This document shows positions 1 to 10,478 of a stretch of 60,000 bases of DNA, in pieces. The notes under the pieces are model-generated. The model saw nothing but the letters and a program-made list of their open reading frames with translations. It did not search any database and was not told the origin of the DNA. Position 1 is the first letter of the stretch. Each line of letters starts with the position of its first letter. This DNA comes from Lineus longissimus (lineage: Eukaryota > Nemertea > Pilidiophora > Heteronemertea > Lineidae): positions 14,861,292 to 14,921,291 of the forward strand of contig NC_088312.1 in the NCBI RefSeq assembly GCF_910592395.1. The letters are read 5' to 3'. The position numbers were made by a program, and so were the translations under genes.

Positions 1-3000
1 GGCTTTACAACAGGGAGGTCCCTGGTGTCATCCGACTATGGGAAAATGCCGGTGAGAGTGGCGAATTTCACTGACAAGCCAATTTTTATCAGGGCCTGCA
101 GGACAATCGGTTGGTTCCATCCAGTGGCAGAGGTTGGGTCAGCCGAGAGGATTCTGTCCCCTGGGATGGATGGATCCCCACCGGTAGATAAGGAAGGGGT
201 GCAAAATCTGAATATTTGTTCTGCTGGTAAAACCAAGGTTGAGACTACACCGGAACAGCCAAGTACGCTGGAAGATGAGGCCAGGTTAGGAGCCTTGCTA
301 GAGAAGTTAGAGGTGACTGAGTTGGGCCTTTCAGGACAACAGACAGAGGCAGTGATAGATCTTGTCAGAAGGCATCAAAAGGTATTCTCAATGGGTGACT
401 TTGATCTGGGACAGACGCACATAGCCGAACACACGATCGACACTGAAGGAGCACAACCCATCAAACAGCGCCCGAGGCGAGTGCCACCTCATCAGCAAGA
501 ATTTGTAGACAAGACCATCAAGGAGCTCCTGGACCGGAACTTAATTCAAGAGTCACAGAGTCCTTGGAGTGCCCCAATTGTTCTCGCTCGGAAACATGAT
601 GGGTCATTTCGCCTTTGTATAGACTACCGCCGATTGAATGCCACCTCAGTAAAGTCTGCACAACCACTGCCAAGGATAGATGAAACTCTAAACAAGCTAT
701 CGGGCTCTCAGTTCTTCTCTTGCCTCGATTGTGCAAGCGGGTACTGGCAAGTGGGCATGGCGCCAGGAGACCGGGCCAAGACCTCGTTTGTTTCGGGGGT
801 TAAACAGTATGAATGGCGTGTTATGCCATTTGGTCTCACTGGAGCCCCGGCCACCTTCACTAGGCTGATGAACATCGTCCTTGGGGGCTTGGAGTATTGT
901 CTAGTATACCTGGATGACATAATCGTCCACTCTGAGACATTCGAGCAGCACCTGTCCCGTCTTGAAGAGGTTTTCACTCGTTTGGAATCGGCTAACCTCA
1001 AACTGAAGCCATCCAAGTGCAAGCTATTCCGACCACTTGTTAAGTTCCTCGGCCACAAAGTGACGAAGGATGGAATCTGCACCGATGAAGACAAGATTGC
1101 CAAAGTAGCTGAATGGCCTACCCCAGCGAATGTGTCGGAGGTTCGTTCGTTCATGGGACTTGCCACTTATTACCAACAGTTTGTGCCAGAGTTTGCCCAC
1201 ATAGCGGCGCCTCTTCACAACCTGACAAGGAAGGAGGTGCCATTCGTGTGGTCCGAGAAATGTGAGATTGCTTTCAGGACATCAAAGGAAAAGTTGATCT
1301 CTTCCCCGGTATTAGCTTACCCAGACTTCAGTCCAGAGGCAGGGGAGTTTGTCTTAGACACAGACGCCAGCGACCGGGCAATGGGTGGAGTCTTGTCACA
1401 GAAACAGCAAGACGGATCAGAGAAGGTGATTGCTTACGGAAGCAAGGTGTTTCAAGGTGGGGAAACCAATTATTGCACCACGCGTAGAGAAATGCTGGCA
1501 CTAGTAACATTTGCGGAGCACTTCAGGTACTATTTGCTGGGGAAACGCTTTCGAGTGAGGACTGACAATATGGCTGTCAAATGGCTGTTAAATTTCAAGG
1601 AGCCGTCCGGTCAGGTTGCTCGCTGGTTAGAGAGGTTGGCCGAATTTGATTATGAAATAGAACACCGCTCTGGTACAAAGCATGGGAACGCAGACGCTCT
1701 GTCAAGGCGACCCAAAAGGATGCGTCGACATGGGGACTGCCCTACGTGTGGTCCCACGGAGGCCAAATCTCAAACCTTACAGGTGAGTGCAATCCAGTCG
1801 CCAAGGAAAGCCACCGGACTGAAGACACCCGAATTCATGTGGAACCGGGAAGAAATCCAGCAAGCGCAAAAGGATGACCCTGATTTGAGGTCAGTGTACC
1901 TCCACGTGTCGGAAACAACTGACAAGCCACTGGAAGAAGTAATAATGGGATGCAGTAGGACGGAGAGGGCTGTATGGGCCCAGCACCCCAATCTGGTGAT
2001 CCAGGATGGCATTTTGTACTGCAGGGCTCCAGAAAATGACAGGCTTCGCCTAGTACTGCCCTCATCTTTTGTTAACCCAGTGCTGGAGGAGATCCATAGT
2101 GGTTTTGCTGGTGCCCATCTAGGAGTGGCCAAGACCCTTGGGAAGGCAAAACAGCGTTGCTGGCGCCCTGGCTTAAAAAGGAATGTGGTCGACTTTGTCA
2201 GAACTTGTGAAATCTGCCAAAAATGCAAGGGAGGTAAGCGTAACAAGGCACCCCTTAAGAGCATCCCTGCAGGCCGCCGCAACCAGCGGTTGCATATAGA
2301 CATCGTTGGGCCGATCAATCCACCTTCCAGGAGAGGCCATCGCTACATCTTGGTGGCACAGGATGCATTTTCAAAATGGCCAGAAGCCTGGGCTCTGAGA
2401 AATCAGAAGGCCACCACCTGTGCTAAGGTTCTGGTGAACGACTATGTTTGTCGATTCGGCGCACCAGAGAACCTCCACAGTGATCAAGGGAGGAACTTTG
2501 AGTCCACTGTGTTTGCTGAAATGTGCCAGCTGCTGAATGTCCACAAGAGCCGTACCACAGCATACCACCCCCAGTGCAACGGGCAGGTGGAAAACTTCAA
2601 TGGCACACTAAAGGATATGCTGATGACCATGGTTGACCAAGAGGGATTGGACTGGGATGAACACCTTCCAGCATCGCTTATGGCTTTCCGAAGCAGCATC
2701 CAAGCATCCACTCAAGAGACTCCATACTGCATGACATTTGGGGAGGAGATGACAGTTCCGTTGGATCTGGTAATTGGTGCTCCAGAGACACCCTCCATCG
2801 AGACAACGGCTCATGTCGCGAAACTCCGTGACCAAATTGACTCTGCCCACAGGAGAGCTCGAGAGAATTTGAAGTTGGCCCAGAGAAGGCAAAGGACACA
2901 CTATGATTTGAAGACTAAGATGACATCTTTTGGTGCGGGTGATATGGTGTTGCTACGTAACCATCATGTGAAGCCAGAGGAAGTGTCAAAGTTCCACAGA

Positions 3001-3591
3001 CGCTGGGAGGGACCTTTTGAGGTACTGGAAAAAATATCTGAGGTGAATTACAGGATAAGACGAGTGAATGGACGTAACCGGCGTCCTAAGGTAGTACACC
3101 TCAAAAACCTCAAGGTTTTTCACTCTCGTGCTGAGGACCCACAGGCTGAACAAGATAGCAACACCGGGACTAGCCCAAAAGCAGGACAAACTAGAGAAAC
3201 TCTTCTGCAGCCAGTTTTTGACTCAGTACCAACTTCCCCTGTATCTGGTGCCTCTGGTGCAGCGCTCTGCACACCAGAGGTGGTCACTGTTCTAGGTAAC
3301 CATGACAGCCATTCCGACTCCGAGAATGCCTCCGGTGCAGCGCTCTGCACACCAGAGGTGGTCACTGTTCTAGGTAACCTTGAGAGTAGCTCTGATTCTG
3401 CGCCAAGCGTGACAACTGATCCACCACCCAGCCGCAAGTTTCGTCCTAGGGACGATCTAAGAAAACCAGCTCGCTACAGATTGTCCATTGGTTGTTGCGT
3501 CAACCATCTGGCCCAGCAGGATCGCATTGCCAGAAGGAAGGCCCTGTGGTTGAAGAAAGGGCGGGAACTCCGTGGAAGTCGACCTACATAA
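1..3591 (+). CDS. pol: Ty3/gypsy pol polyprotein (RT, RNase H, integrase), 5'-partial
   Basis: The frame is open from base 1, so no start is visible; the protease is off-window. Seen in order: reverse transcriptase with IDYRRLN, the FGL motif and the catalytic YLDD near base 907; RNase H starting at DTDASDRAMGG near base 1357; an HHCC zinc finger ending CEICQKC near 2200; and the integrase catalytic core with HIDIVGP (about 2296), HSDQGRN (about 2476) and the glutamate in QVENFNGTL (about 2585). A GPF/Y-type module (WEGPFEV...NYRIRR) lies near 3010-3060. I see no chromodomain; the C-terminal tail is low-complexity and carries an internal duplication. Family knowledge: this polyprotein copies the element's RNA and integrates the cDNA. 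The frame has no stop or frameshift, unlike copy 2, so the catalytic part looks intact. Confidence 0.95.
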   Translation, partial: GFTTGRSLVSSDYGKMPVRVANFTDKPIFIRACRTIGWFHPVAEVGSAERILSPGMDGSPPVDKEGVQNLNICSAGKTKVETTPEQPSTLEDEARLGALLEKLEVTELGLSGQQTEAVIDLVRRHQKVFSMGDFDLGQTHIAEHTIDTEGAQPIKQRPRRVPPHQQEFVDKTIKELLDRNLIQESQSPWSAPIVLARKHDGSFRLCIDYRRLNATSVKSAQPLPRIDETLNKLSGSQFFSCLDCASGYWQVGMAPGDRAKTSFVSGVKQYEWRVMPFGLTGAPATFTRLMNIVLGGLEYCLVYLDDIIVHSETFEQHLSRLEEVFTRLESANLKLKPSKCKLFRPLVKFLGHKVTKDGICTDEDKIAKVAEWPTPANVSEVRSFMGLATYYQQFVPEFAHIAAPLHNLTRKEVPFVWSEKCEIAFRTSKEKLISSPVLAYPDFSPEAGEFVLDTDASDRAMGGVLSQKQQDGSEKVIAYGSKVFQGGETNYCTTRREMLALVTFAEHFRYYLLGKRFRVRTDNMAVKWLLNFKEPSGQVARWLERLAEFDYEIEHRSGTKHGNADALSRRPKRMRRHGDCPTCGPTEAKSQTLQVSAIQSPRKATGLKTPEFMWNREEIQQAQKDDPDLRSVYLHVSETTDKPLEEVIMGCSRTERAVWAQHPNLVIQDGILYCRAPENDRLRLVLPSSFVNPVLEEIHSGFAGAHLGVAKTLGKAKQRCWRPGLKRNVVDFVRTCEICQKCKGGKRNKAPLKSIPAGRRNQRLHIDIVGPINPPSRRGHRYILVAQDAFSKWPEAWALRNQKATTCAKVLVNDYVCRFGAPENLHSDQGRNFESTVFAEMCQLLNVHKSRTTAYHPQCNGQVENFNGTLKDMLMTMVDQEGLDWDEHLPASLMAFRSSIQASTQETPYCMTFGEEMTVPLDLVIGAPETPSIETTAHVAKLRDQIDSAHRRARENLKLAQRRQRTHYDLKTKMTSFGAGDMVLLRNHHVKPEEVSKFHRRWEGPFEVLEKISEVNYRIRRVNGRNRRPKVVHLKNLKVFHSRAEDPQAEQDSNTGTSPKAGQTRETLLQPVFDSVPTSPVSGASGAALCTPEVVTVLGNHDSHSDSENASGAALCTPEVVTVLGNLESSSDSAPSVTTDPPPSRKFRPRDDLRKPARYRLSIGCCVNHLAQQDRIARRKALWLKKGRELRGSRPT
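3250..3378 (+). repeat. 51-bp duplication inside the pol C-terminal tail
   Basis: Two 51-bp units at 3250-3300 and 3328-3378 (period 78 bp, in frame) differ by one base. Both encode ASGAALCTPEVVTVLGN. The same duplication, with one unit slightly diverged, is present in copy 2 at about 11680-11810, so it predates both insertions. Confidence 0.9.
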
Positions 3592-3660
3592 TCAAACTTT
3601 CTGCTCATTACTTTAAGATAATTTCAGGGCAGGATCTGTAGGAATCTGACTCTTTTCCTA

Positions 3661-3724
3661 CAGCTGGGAGGGGATGAGGGAGGTTGGACTCTTTTTGATC
3701 GAGTACATCCGCCGGCAGGATTAA
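3661..3724 (+). pseudogene. Relic of gypsy ORF3 (SGNH-like), C-terminal 20 codons only
   Basis: Bases 3664-3724 encode WEGMREVGLFLIEYIRRQD and a TAA, identical to the C-terminus of the ORF at 10479-11321. Everything upstream in that ORF is missing. The junction falls in a CAGCTG-containing segment present at both ends of the lost stretch in copy 2, which fits a short-homology deletion. Confidence 0.85.
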
Positions 3725-4192
3725 AGTGGGGATCCCTTTCCTAGCGCTCTGCAAAGGATCGGTGGTGGGATCGCTCTGACCCATATGGACCCCAGCCCAA
3801 GTGTTGTTTTATATTCTTCCTTGTGCAATTACCGTGTTTAGAAGGACGTTCTCTACTCGGATTTATTTTTTGATATTTGTGTATTTATCATGTTTTGTAT
3901 ATTCTATAGTGTCACACTAGAGACATAGCTAATGGACACCTGAAAGACTTGTACAGTGAAATGTTATGAGACTGGAGTTTACTGTAAAGAACTGTTGATT
4001 TTGGTAGTTTTCATACTCAGTTCTTAATTCTGACTGCTGAGGGCGTGCCGGAAGTGCATTTAATCATTTATTATTTTTGTATCGAAATTTGATAACCATG
4101 TATTTTGTTTTGTATGACAATCGTGTATTTCGTTTTGTAACTGCCTGTGTACCGTGCTATGTAGTGTTCGATCCTGAGGCTCGACCAATTTT

Positions 4193-4203
4193 GGTGGGGA
4201 TGG
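4193..4203 (+). promoter_or_regulatory. Polypurine tract of gypsy copy 1
   Basis: GGTGGGGATGG directly abuts the 3' LTR. Family knowledge: this RNase H-resistant purine run primes plus-strand DNA synthesis. The same tract is conserved, inverted, at 10000-10010. Confidence 0.8.
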
Positions 4204-4448
4204 TGTGGTGATCTGGTAGCTCTTGGTGTGTTGGCTTTAGGCCAGATGGCGCCACCAGTCTCTTCGGAGGCTGCCGGGTGACGGGACCATGAGAGACACC
4301 GTAGGAGTGGGGGAGGGTGAAGACGGCATGGTTTTAGATGAGATGTGAGGATTCTGTGTCGAAGGAATAAAGGGGTTTTATAGACATGAAGGTATGTTAG
4401 CGTGAGTTAATGCCGAGCAAGGAGAAGTACCCCCGACGAAACTTCACA
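4204..4448 (+). repeat. 3' LTR of gypsy copy 1
   Basis: A 245-bp LTR with TG...CA ends. An AATAAA lies at 4366-4371 and is a candidate polyadenylation signal. It is near-identical to the LTRs at 8076, 9755 and 17780 (those three inverted). Confidence 0.93.
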
Positions 4449-5344
4449 CATTCATCTCAACTAGAGCCCTTTGACGAGAGATAATGGCTTTTTCTGGCAT
4501 TTATCTGAAAAACTTGACTTTCCTGAGAAACGTGACAATGCCCAAGTTGTGGGGTAATTACACATTTCTTCAAGTCCCAAGATAACATTCATTGAGTTAA
4601 GTTGAAATCAGCGTGACAGTGAACTGAATGGCTGCAAGAATTTCTAGCAAGTACTTGTGCCGGTAATATTTTTATCTGGCAACAACCGTTTTTGGGCCTT
4701 TTGGAGCTTATTTGAGCTTATTATATATGAGAGTAGTAGACAGATCAAGTTGTTTGAAATGACTGACATAATTTTAAAAGCCCTTGTCCTGCAATTGCCA
4801 CCGTGATAATGTATCTCAAGTGCCCCAGCCACATATGTACAAATGATAATCATGTTTGGCAAAATTAAATGTGTGGTGAATATTGAAAGTTCAAGTGTTA
4901 ACACATCATGTAAAAGTGTGGAATTACACAGCGAGAACTGTATAATCCCAGTAAATGATTTTATACATATTGAAGTCATGATGACTGTCAGTGTGAATTT
5001 TATCCTGATACTTAAGGCAGAAAGGGAATTGAAGATAGTGACAAAAGTGGTATTTTTTCCTAATATTAAGTCGGGATCGTGGGATTATTGATTTCTGCCC
5101 ATTTCTAGTATTGTGAGGATGTATTTGGTCATTTGTTTTGATGCATGAATGAAGTAACCCGGATCGCAATTATTGAAAAATTTGTGTAGAAACTTTATTT
5201 GTAGTAGAGTGTGTAAATCTGTCACTTCGAATGCTTTTAAAATCTTGAATAAGGGTTTGGTGTGGGCAATGAGCAGAGCAGATAATGATAATGACATTAC
5301 CTGAAGTCTATCGCCTTGTTCATTTCTGCGACTCTTCTTTGTAT
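4449..5344. other. No gene seen
   Basis: AT-rich sequence between the gypsy LTR and the minisatellite. Short open frames on both strands show no recognisable motif. Confidence 0.6.
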
Positions 5345-6850
5345 CACAGTGACATCTCTGTGAGACCACCTTGTTGTCTGTTAAAGACTGAACACCAAGA
5401 CATGGCTCCATAAGCAATATCTCTTTGAGAACATCTTGGTGTCTGATTAGGACTGCACACCGAAGACTTCCCTCCATAAGGAACGCTCTAGACTCTATGA
5501 GAACATATTGTTGACCGATTGGGACACCACACTGAAGACATGCCTACATACCTTTGAGACCACACCGAACACATGTCTCAATAAGGTACATCCATTTGAG
5601 ACCCCCTTTTTGTCTGATCAGGACAGCACACCATAGTCTCCATAAGTGACATCTCAATGAGACCACCTTGTCTGTTCGGTGCAGCACGCACACTGAAGAT
5701 ATGGGTCCATAAAGGACATGTCTATGAGACCATCTTGTTGTCTGATTGGACAAGACATGTCTCCATAAGTGACATCTGTATGAGGACACCTTGTTGGCTG
5801 ATTGTGACAGCACATTGAAGACTTGTCTCCATAAAAGACATCCATTCGAGAGCACACTGAAGACTTGCCTCAAAAAGGGACATGTCTTTGAGACCATCTA
5901 GTTGTCTGATTGAGACAAGACATGTCTTCATAAGTGACATATGTTCGAGGACACCTTGTTGGCTGATTGAGACAGCACATTGAAGACCTGTCTCCATAAG
6001 TGGCATCCCTTCAAGAGCACACTTAAGACTTGCCTCAAAAAGGGACATGTCTTTGAGACCACCTAGTTGTCTGGTTGAGACAAGACATGTCTCCATAAGT
6101 GACGTATGTATGAGGACACATTGTTGGCTGATTGTGACAGCAGATTGAAGACCTGTCTCTATAAGTGGATTCCTTCGACAGCTCACTGAAGACTTGCCTC
6201 AAAAAGGGACATGTCTTTGAGACCATCTAGTTGTCTGATTGAGACAAGACATGTCTTCATAAGTGACATATGTTCGAGGACACCTTGTTGGCTGATTGAG
6301 ACAGCACATTGAAGACCTGTCTCCATAAGTGGCATCCCTTCAAGAGCACACTTAAGACTTGCCTCAAAAAGGGACATGTCTTTGAGACCACCTAGTTGTC
6401 TGGTTGAGACAAGACATGTCTCCATAAGTGACGTATGCATGAGGACACCTTGTTGGCTGATTGTGACAGCACATTGAAGACCTGTCTCTTGTGGCATCCC
6501 TTCGAGAGCTCACTGAAAACTTGCCTCCAAAATGGACATCTTGTTGATACCATCTTGTATTTTGATTGAGACAAGACTATGTTTCCCTAAGTGACATCTA
6601 CATGTATATGAGGACACCTTGCGGATGGGGACAGCACATCGAAGACTTGCCTCCAAAAGGGACATCTCTTTATGACAGTATTGTTGTATGATTGAGACAA
6701 GACAGTCATGTGTCCATAAGTGACACCTCCATGCGACATTTTGTTGACTTATTGGGAGGGCACACTGAATACTTGTCTCTATAAATATCATCTCTATGAG
6801 ACTATCTTGTTGATTGATTAGACAGCACACTGAAGACTTGTCTCCATCAG
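5345..6850. repeat. Degenerate minisatellite with 165-bp and 329-bp periods
   Basis: Anchor GACATGTCTTTGAGACCA recurs with CATGTCTTTG starting at 5881, 6046, 6210 and 6375, spacings of 165, 164 and 165 bp. The pair beginning at 5881 and the pair beginning at 6210 are nearly identical over about 280 bp, a 329-bp higher-order unit. Each 165-bp unit has three diverged subunits ending in CTCCATAAGTGACAT-like words. Left and right edges are more eroded. Several minus-strand frames stay open through it because 165 is divisible by three. They overlap each other in different frames and resemble no protein I know, so I do not call them genes. Confidence 0.9.
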
Positions 6851-8071
6851 GAATATAACATAAAAGAGGCAGCGGAAGGGGCTCTTTAGATAATGGCTGA
6901 AATTACAGCTAAAATCATTTCGAATGTTTCCATTTGATCATATTTTGTTGGTAGGGCATAGATCTCAACATTATTTAGCATTCGGTGAAAATCAACTACG
7001 TTTGGAGGGTTCAAATGGACCCTTTCAATATTGGGCGGGGTACTTTTTGGGTCTATTTTCAAAAAATTTCAATTAAAAAACAAATTTACCGTGCAATGGA
7101 CATATATATACCAGTTTTCTATGAATAAATGATTGTTCCAGATCATTTTCACCAAAAAAAGTATATTTGCCATATTCAACTGATAAATTAGGTACTAAGG
7201 GTTGGGGTCTATAAGGATTTTCAGTTAAAGTTAACCGAAAAACCTAAAATTATGAACTATAGTTTTTTTAATCTATTTTTGGTATGAGGGGATTACAAAT
7301 GATGAAACGCACTAACACTAAGATGTTCAGTGTGAAATACAGAAAATATAAGGGTTAGATAGGTCAAAAAGGGCCAAAATAAGACCTAAATGCAATACGC
7401 CTAAGATATGCCTAAAATCACCTCATCCACTGGGACAATTTCCTGATATATTCCCAATTGTGCACAGATCTAATTCAAGACCAACGGTCTTTTACATTTT
7501 TCTCGGTTGTTGGTGGTGCCGAACGAGTTGAAAATGCCATTTTCTGAAGGACAGTCACAATTTTGTCTTCCACATCATTTGTTTTTGTTAAAAAATAACC
7601 CAAGTGTGGTTTTTGCATTCAAACCAGTTTTCCATGCATAAAGGAACACTATATATCTCCTTTGTAACAGAAAAACAATAGACCTTGGGATAAATCACAA
7701 ATGAAATCAGAGAAAGTGTTAAAACAGACAAGGAGGAAGGATGTGATAAAGTGAAAGTGTCCTTAGCTTAAGTGACTTTAAATCATATGAACAAACTTTT
7801 ATTTCAATATAAAGCCATGTTTCATGTAATATTATTATATTTCCTACCTTTACCGAACCATCAATGCAGTTTTTGAGCAACTGGTGAGGTTATCAGGGTT
7901 AGGGTTAGTGTTGGAACACACACAGTTCACAATACACAGAAAAGTCAGAAGTGGGCGTGATCAGGGCAGCACAGTGATTCTAACATTTTATGATAGTTAA
8001 ATCAGACATTCTCGGATTTCTACTCGCTAGCCAAAGACATTGCGATGATGAAGGCGCTGGTCAAGGTTTAA
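6851..8071. other. No gene seen; AT-rich spacer
   Basis: AT-rich sequence without a supported gene. It holds a two-copy TTAGGG-like stretch at about 7904-7916, too short to call telomeric. Confidence 0.6.
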
Positions 8072-8075
8072 TATC

Positions 8076-8320
8076 TGTGATGTTTCGTCGGGGGTAGGCT
8101 ACTTCTCCTTGCTCGGCATTAACTCACGCTAACATACCTTCATGTCTATAAAACTCCTTTATTCCTTCGACACAGAATCCTCGCATCTCATCTAAAACCA
8201 TGCCGTCTTCACCCTCCCCACTCCTACGGTGTCTCATCATGGTCCCGTCACCCGGCAGCCTCCGACCAGTGGCGCCATCTGGCCTAAGGCCAACACACCA
8301 AGAGCTACCAGATCACCACA
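8076..8320 (-). repeat. Solo LTR of the gypsy family
   Basis: A 245-bp LTR, inverted relative to copy 1, stands without internal sequence on either side. It has small indels against the others (extra GGCT after GGGGTA, a short gap near 8264). TATC occurs directly before (8072-8075) and after (8321-8324), a 4-bp target duplication. Known mechanism: recombination between two LTRs of one insertion leaves a solo LTR. Confidence 0.92.
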
Positions 8321-8573
8321 TATCGATTGATGCAAATTTTATGTTATGTTTTGTCTTGTTTTCATGTTCAATCTCCCTCGTTTGAAAACGCCGGCTGACA
8401 TGACGTGTCATGTCTGTGTTTATACACGTGCATTTATTTACACTTAAAATACACAGTCTCAGGGCAGCTAGTGCGCGCGCAGCTAACACGCGCACATGAG
8501 CCTGCGGCGCCTAACGGCCAACCCTAAAACCAACCACTGCTTTTAGCGTTATTCCAATGTTAGTGCCCTCACA

Positions 8574-9540
8574 AACGTGGTCTTATTATGGACTCATAGC
8601 GCAATTGTGGGGTTGTAACTATTTTGCTGTATATTGTCACGAGGAAAGAAAAGCACGCGAGCTAACGCCGACCTATTTATGTAAAGTGATAATTAAAAGG
8701 TATATAGTTATAGTTAATAAAAAATCATTCCATATCGTCTTTTGAGACCATTATCGATTGTGAAAAATATATGCCTACGTCACAGAGTCTCTGCAATGGT
8801 CGTTTTTATCACAGTAGTCTCGCGCAGCCAGAAGTTCTTCACTTATTAGTCTGGCGCATGCCAGATTGCAATGGTCATTTTTATCACAGAAGTCTCGCGC
8901 AGCCAGAAGTTCTTCCCTAATTAGTCTTGCGCAGGCCAGACCTTCTTTGTACGAGACGTTTTCCAGCACGATGTATGTTGGCAGAAGCAACCCTGCGCAA
9001 GATTACCTCGAGCAGGGGCTAATAATAGATTATGGTAATGCGCATACCATCCTCATTGAGTTTTCCAAGAATAGGCCATATCACGCGAAGCTCGGGGCGG
9101 CATGGTTCTTCTGTTGCATGTATAGAGCATTTTTAATTGTAAAAGGTATGTGCCTACGTCACAGAGTCTCTGTAATGGTCATTTTTATCACTGTAGTCTC
9201 GCGCAGCCAGATCTTCTTCACTTATTAGTCTGGCGCAAGCCAGGCGTTCTTTGTACTAGACGTTTTCCACCATAATGTATCTGGCCCGAAGAAATACTGC
9301 GCAAGATTAACTGGAGCTGGAGCTAAGAAAAGAGTATGCTCAATAGCACAAAGGACGGACCTAACCAAAATTACTTACATTTTCGCACTGCTGCAATAAA
9401 GGCCTAATACTGAAACCACATGTCTGTTGACTGTGTTTTAAGTCTCTCTTAAAACACAGTCAAAAGACACCACTATACCCCCTCACACTCAGAAACCACA
9501 AACGCCCCGCCCCTTTCTGCTACCTTTTAAGGCGACCAGC
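8574..9540. repeat. Dispersed repeat related to the composite insert at 23108-24953
   Basis: Bases 8590-8720 (CACGAGGAAAGAAAAGCACG region) match 23470-23560. The block GTCTCGCGCAGCCAGA is present three times here (about 8820, 8894, 9198) and once at about 23680. The segment 9341-9530 (TGTCTGTTGACTGTG... and CCCCCTCACACTCAG) matches 24000-24160. The hairpin seen at 23181-23250 is collapsed here. No transposase frame is visible, so it is probably a non-autonomous DNA element. Confidence 0.75.
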
Positions 9541-9754
9541 TCAGCATGTAGTATGTCCAGCCCCTTATCAACAATGAGGCGGTCATAATTTAGCAACGCT
9601 ATGACGCTCAGGCTAATCCAGAGCATGGGCCCGCAGTGTGTAATCTTATCTTTGCCGAATAAATGGTGTCGATCACTACATAGTGATTGGTCAGAATACC
9701 AGAAAGATGACAAGCCGGTTACGTCAAATCTTTCCGTGGAAAAGGCAGTATATA

Positions 9755-9999
9755 TGTGAAGTTTCGTCGGGGGTACTTCTCCTTGCTCGGCATTAACTCA
9801 CGCTAACATACCTTCATGTCTACAAAACTCCTTTATTCCTTCGACACCGAATCCTCACATCTCATCTCAAACCATGCCGTCTTCACCCTCCCCACTCCTA
9901 CGGTGTCTCATCATGGTCCCGTCGCCCGGCAGCCTCCGAAGAGACTGGTGGCGCCATCTGGCCTAAGGCCAACACACCAAGAGCTACCAGATCACCACA
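9755..9999 (-). repeat. 3' LTR of gypsy copy 2
   Basis: 245 bp with TG...CA ends, 243/245 identical to the LTR at 17780-18024 by direct reading. Confidence 0.95.
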
Positions 10000-10010
10000 C
10001 CATCCCCACC
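10000..10010 (-). promoter_or_regulatory. Polypurine tract of gypsy copy 2
   Basis: On the minus strand GGTGGGGATGG immediately precedes the LTR, identical to the tract in copy 1. Confidence 0.8.
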
Positions 10011-10478
10011 AAAATTGGTCGAGCCTCAGGATCGAACACTACATAGCACGGTACACAGGCAGTTACAAAACGAAATACACGGTTGTCATACAAAACAAAA
10101 TACATGGTTATCAAATTTCGATACAAAAATAATAAATGATTAAATGCACTTCCGGCACGCCCTCAGCAGTCAGAATCAAGAACTGAGTATGAAAACTACC
10201 AAAATCAGCAGTCCTTTACAGTAAACTCCAGTCTCATAATATTTCACTGAACAAGTCTTTCACGTGTCCATTAGCTATGTCTCTAGTGTGACACTTCAGA
10301 ATAAACAAAACATGATAAATACACAAACATCCAAAAATAAATCCGAGTAGAGAACGTCCTTCTAAACACGGTAATTGCACAAGGAAGAATATAAAACAAC
10401 ACTTGGGCTGGGGTCCATATGGGTCAGAGCGATCCCACCACCAATCCTTTGCAGAGCGCTAGGAAAGGGGTCCCCACT

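Larger units (their letters stand above)
3592..4203 (+). other. gypsy copy 1 3' region between pol and LTR
   Basis: This 612-bp stretch is non-coding apart from the ORF3 relic at its start. It ends in the polypurine tract. It matches, inverted, 9999-10545 and 11401-11470 of copy 2 on either side of the deleted segment. Confidence 0.85.
1..4448 (+). mobile_element. Ty3/gypsy LTR retrotransposon copy 1, cut by window start
   Basis: This is the 3' part of an LTR retrotransposon: pol, a 3' untranslated region, a polypurine tract and a 245-bp 3' LTR running from TGTGGTGATC to CTTCACA. The gag gene, protease and 5' LTR lie left of base 1. Its pol is almost residue-for-residue the same as the full-length copy at 9755-18024. 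Compared with that copy it lacks about 855 bp covering nearly all of the third, SGNH-like ORF. The family inserts with 4-bp or slightly longer duplications (see the other copies); the left flank of this copy is not visible. Confidence 0.95.

Noticed and set aside
5544-6830. Minus-strand frames of 60-154 codons through the minisatellite
   Set aside because: They are created by repeat units with lengths divisible by three, overlap in several frames and lack a protein signature.
5345-6850. CRISPR-like array
   Set aside because: Units are diverged and continuous without constant repeats and unique spacers, and the genome is eukaryotic.
7904-7916. Telomere-like TTAGGG
   Set aside because: Only two units, which is expected by chance.
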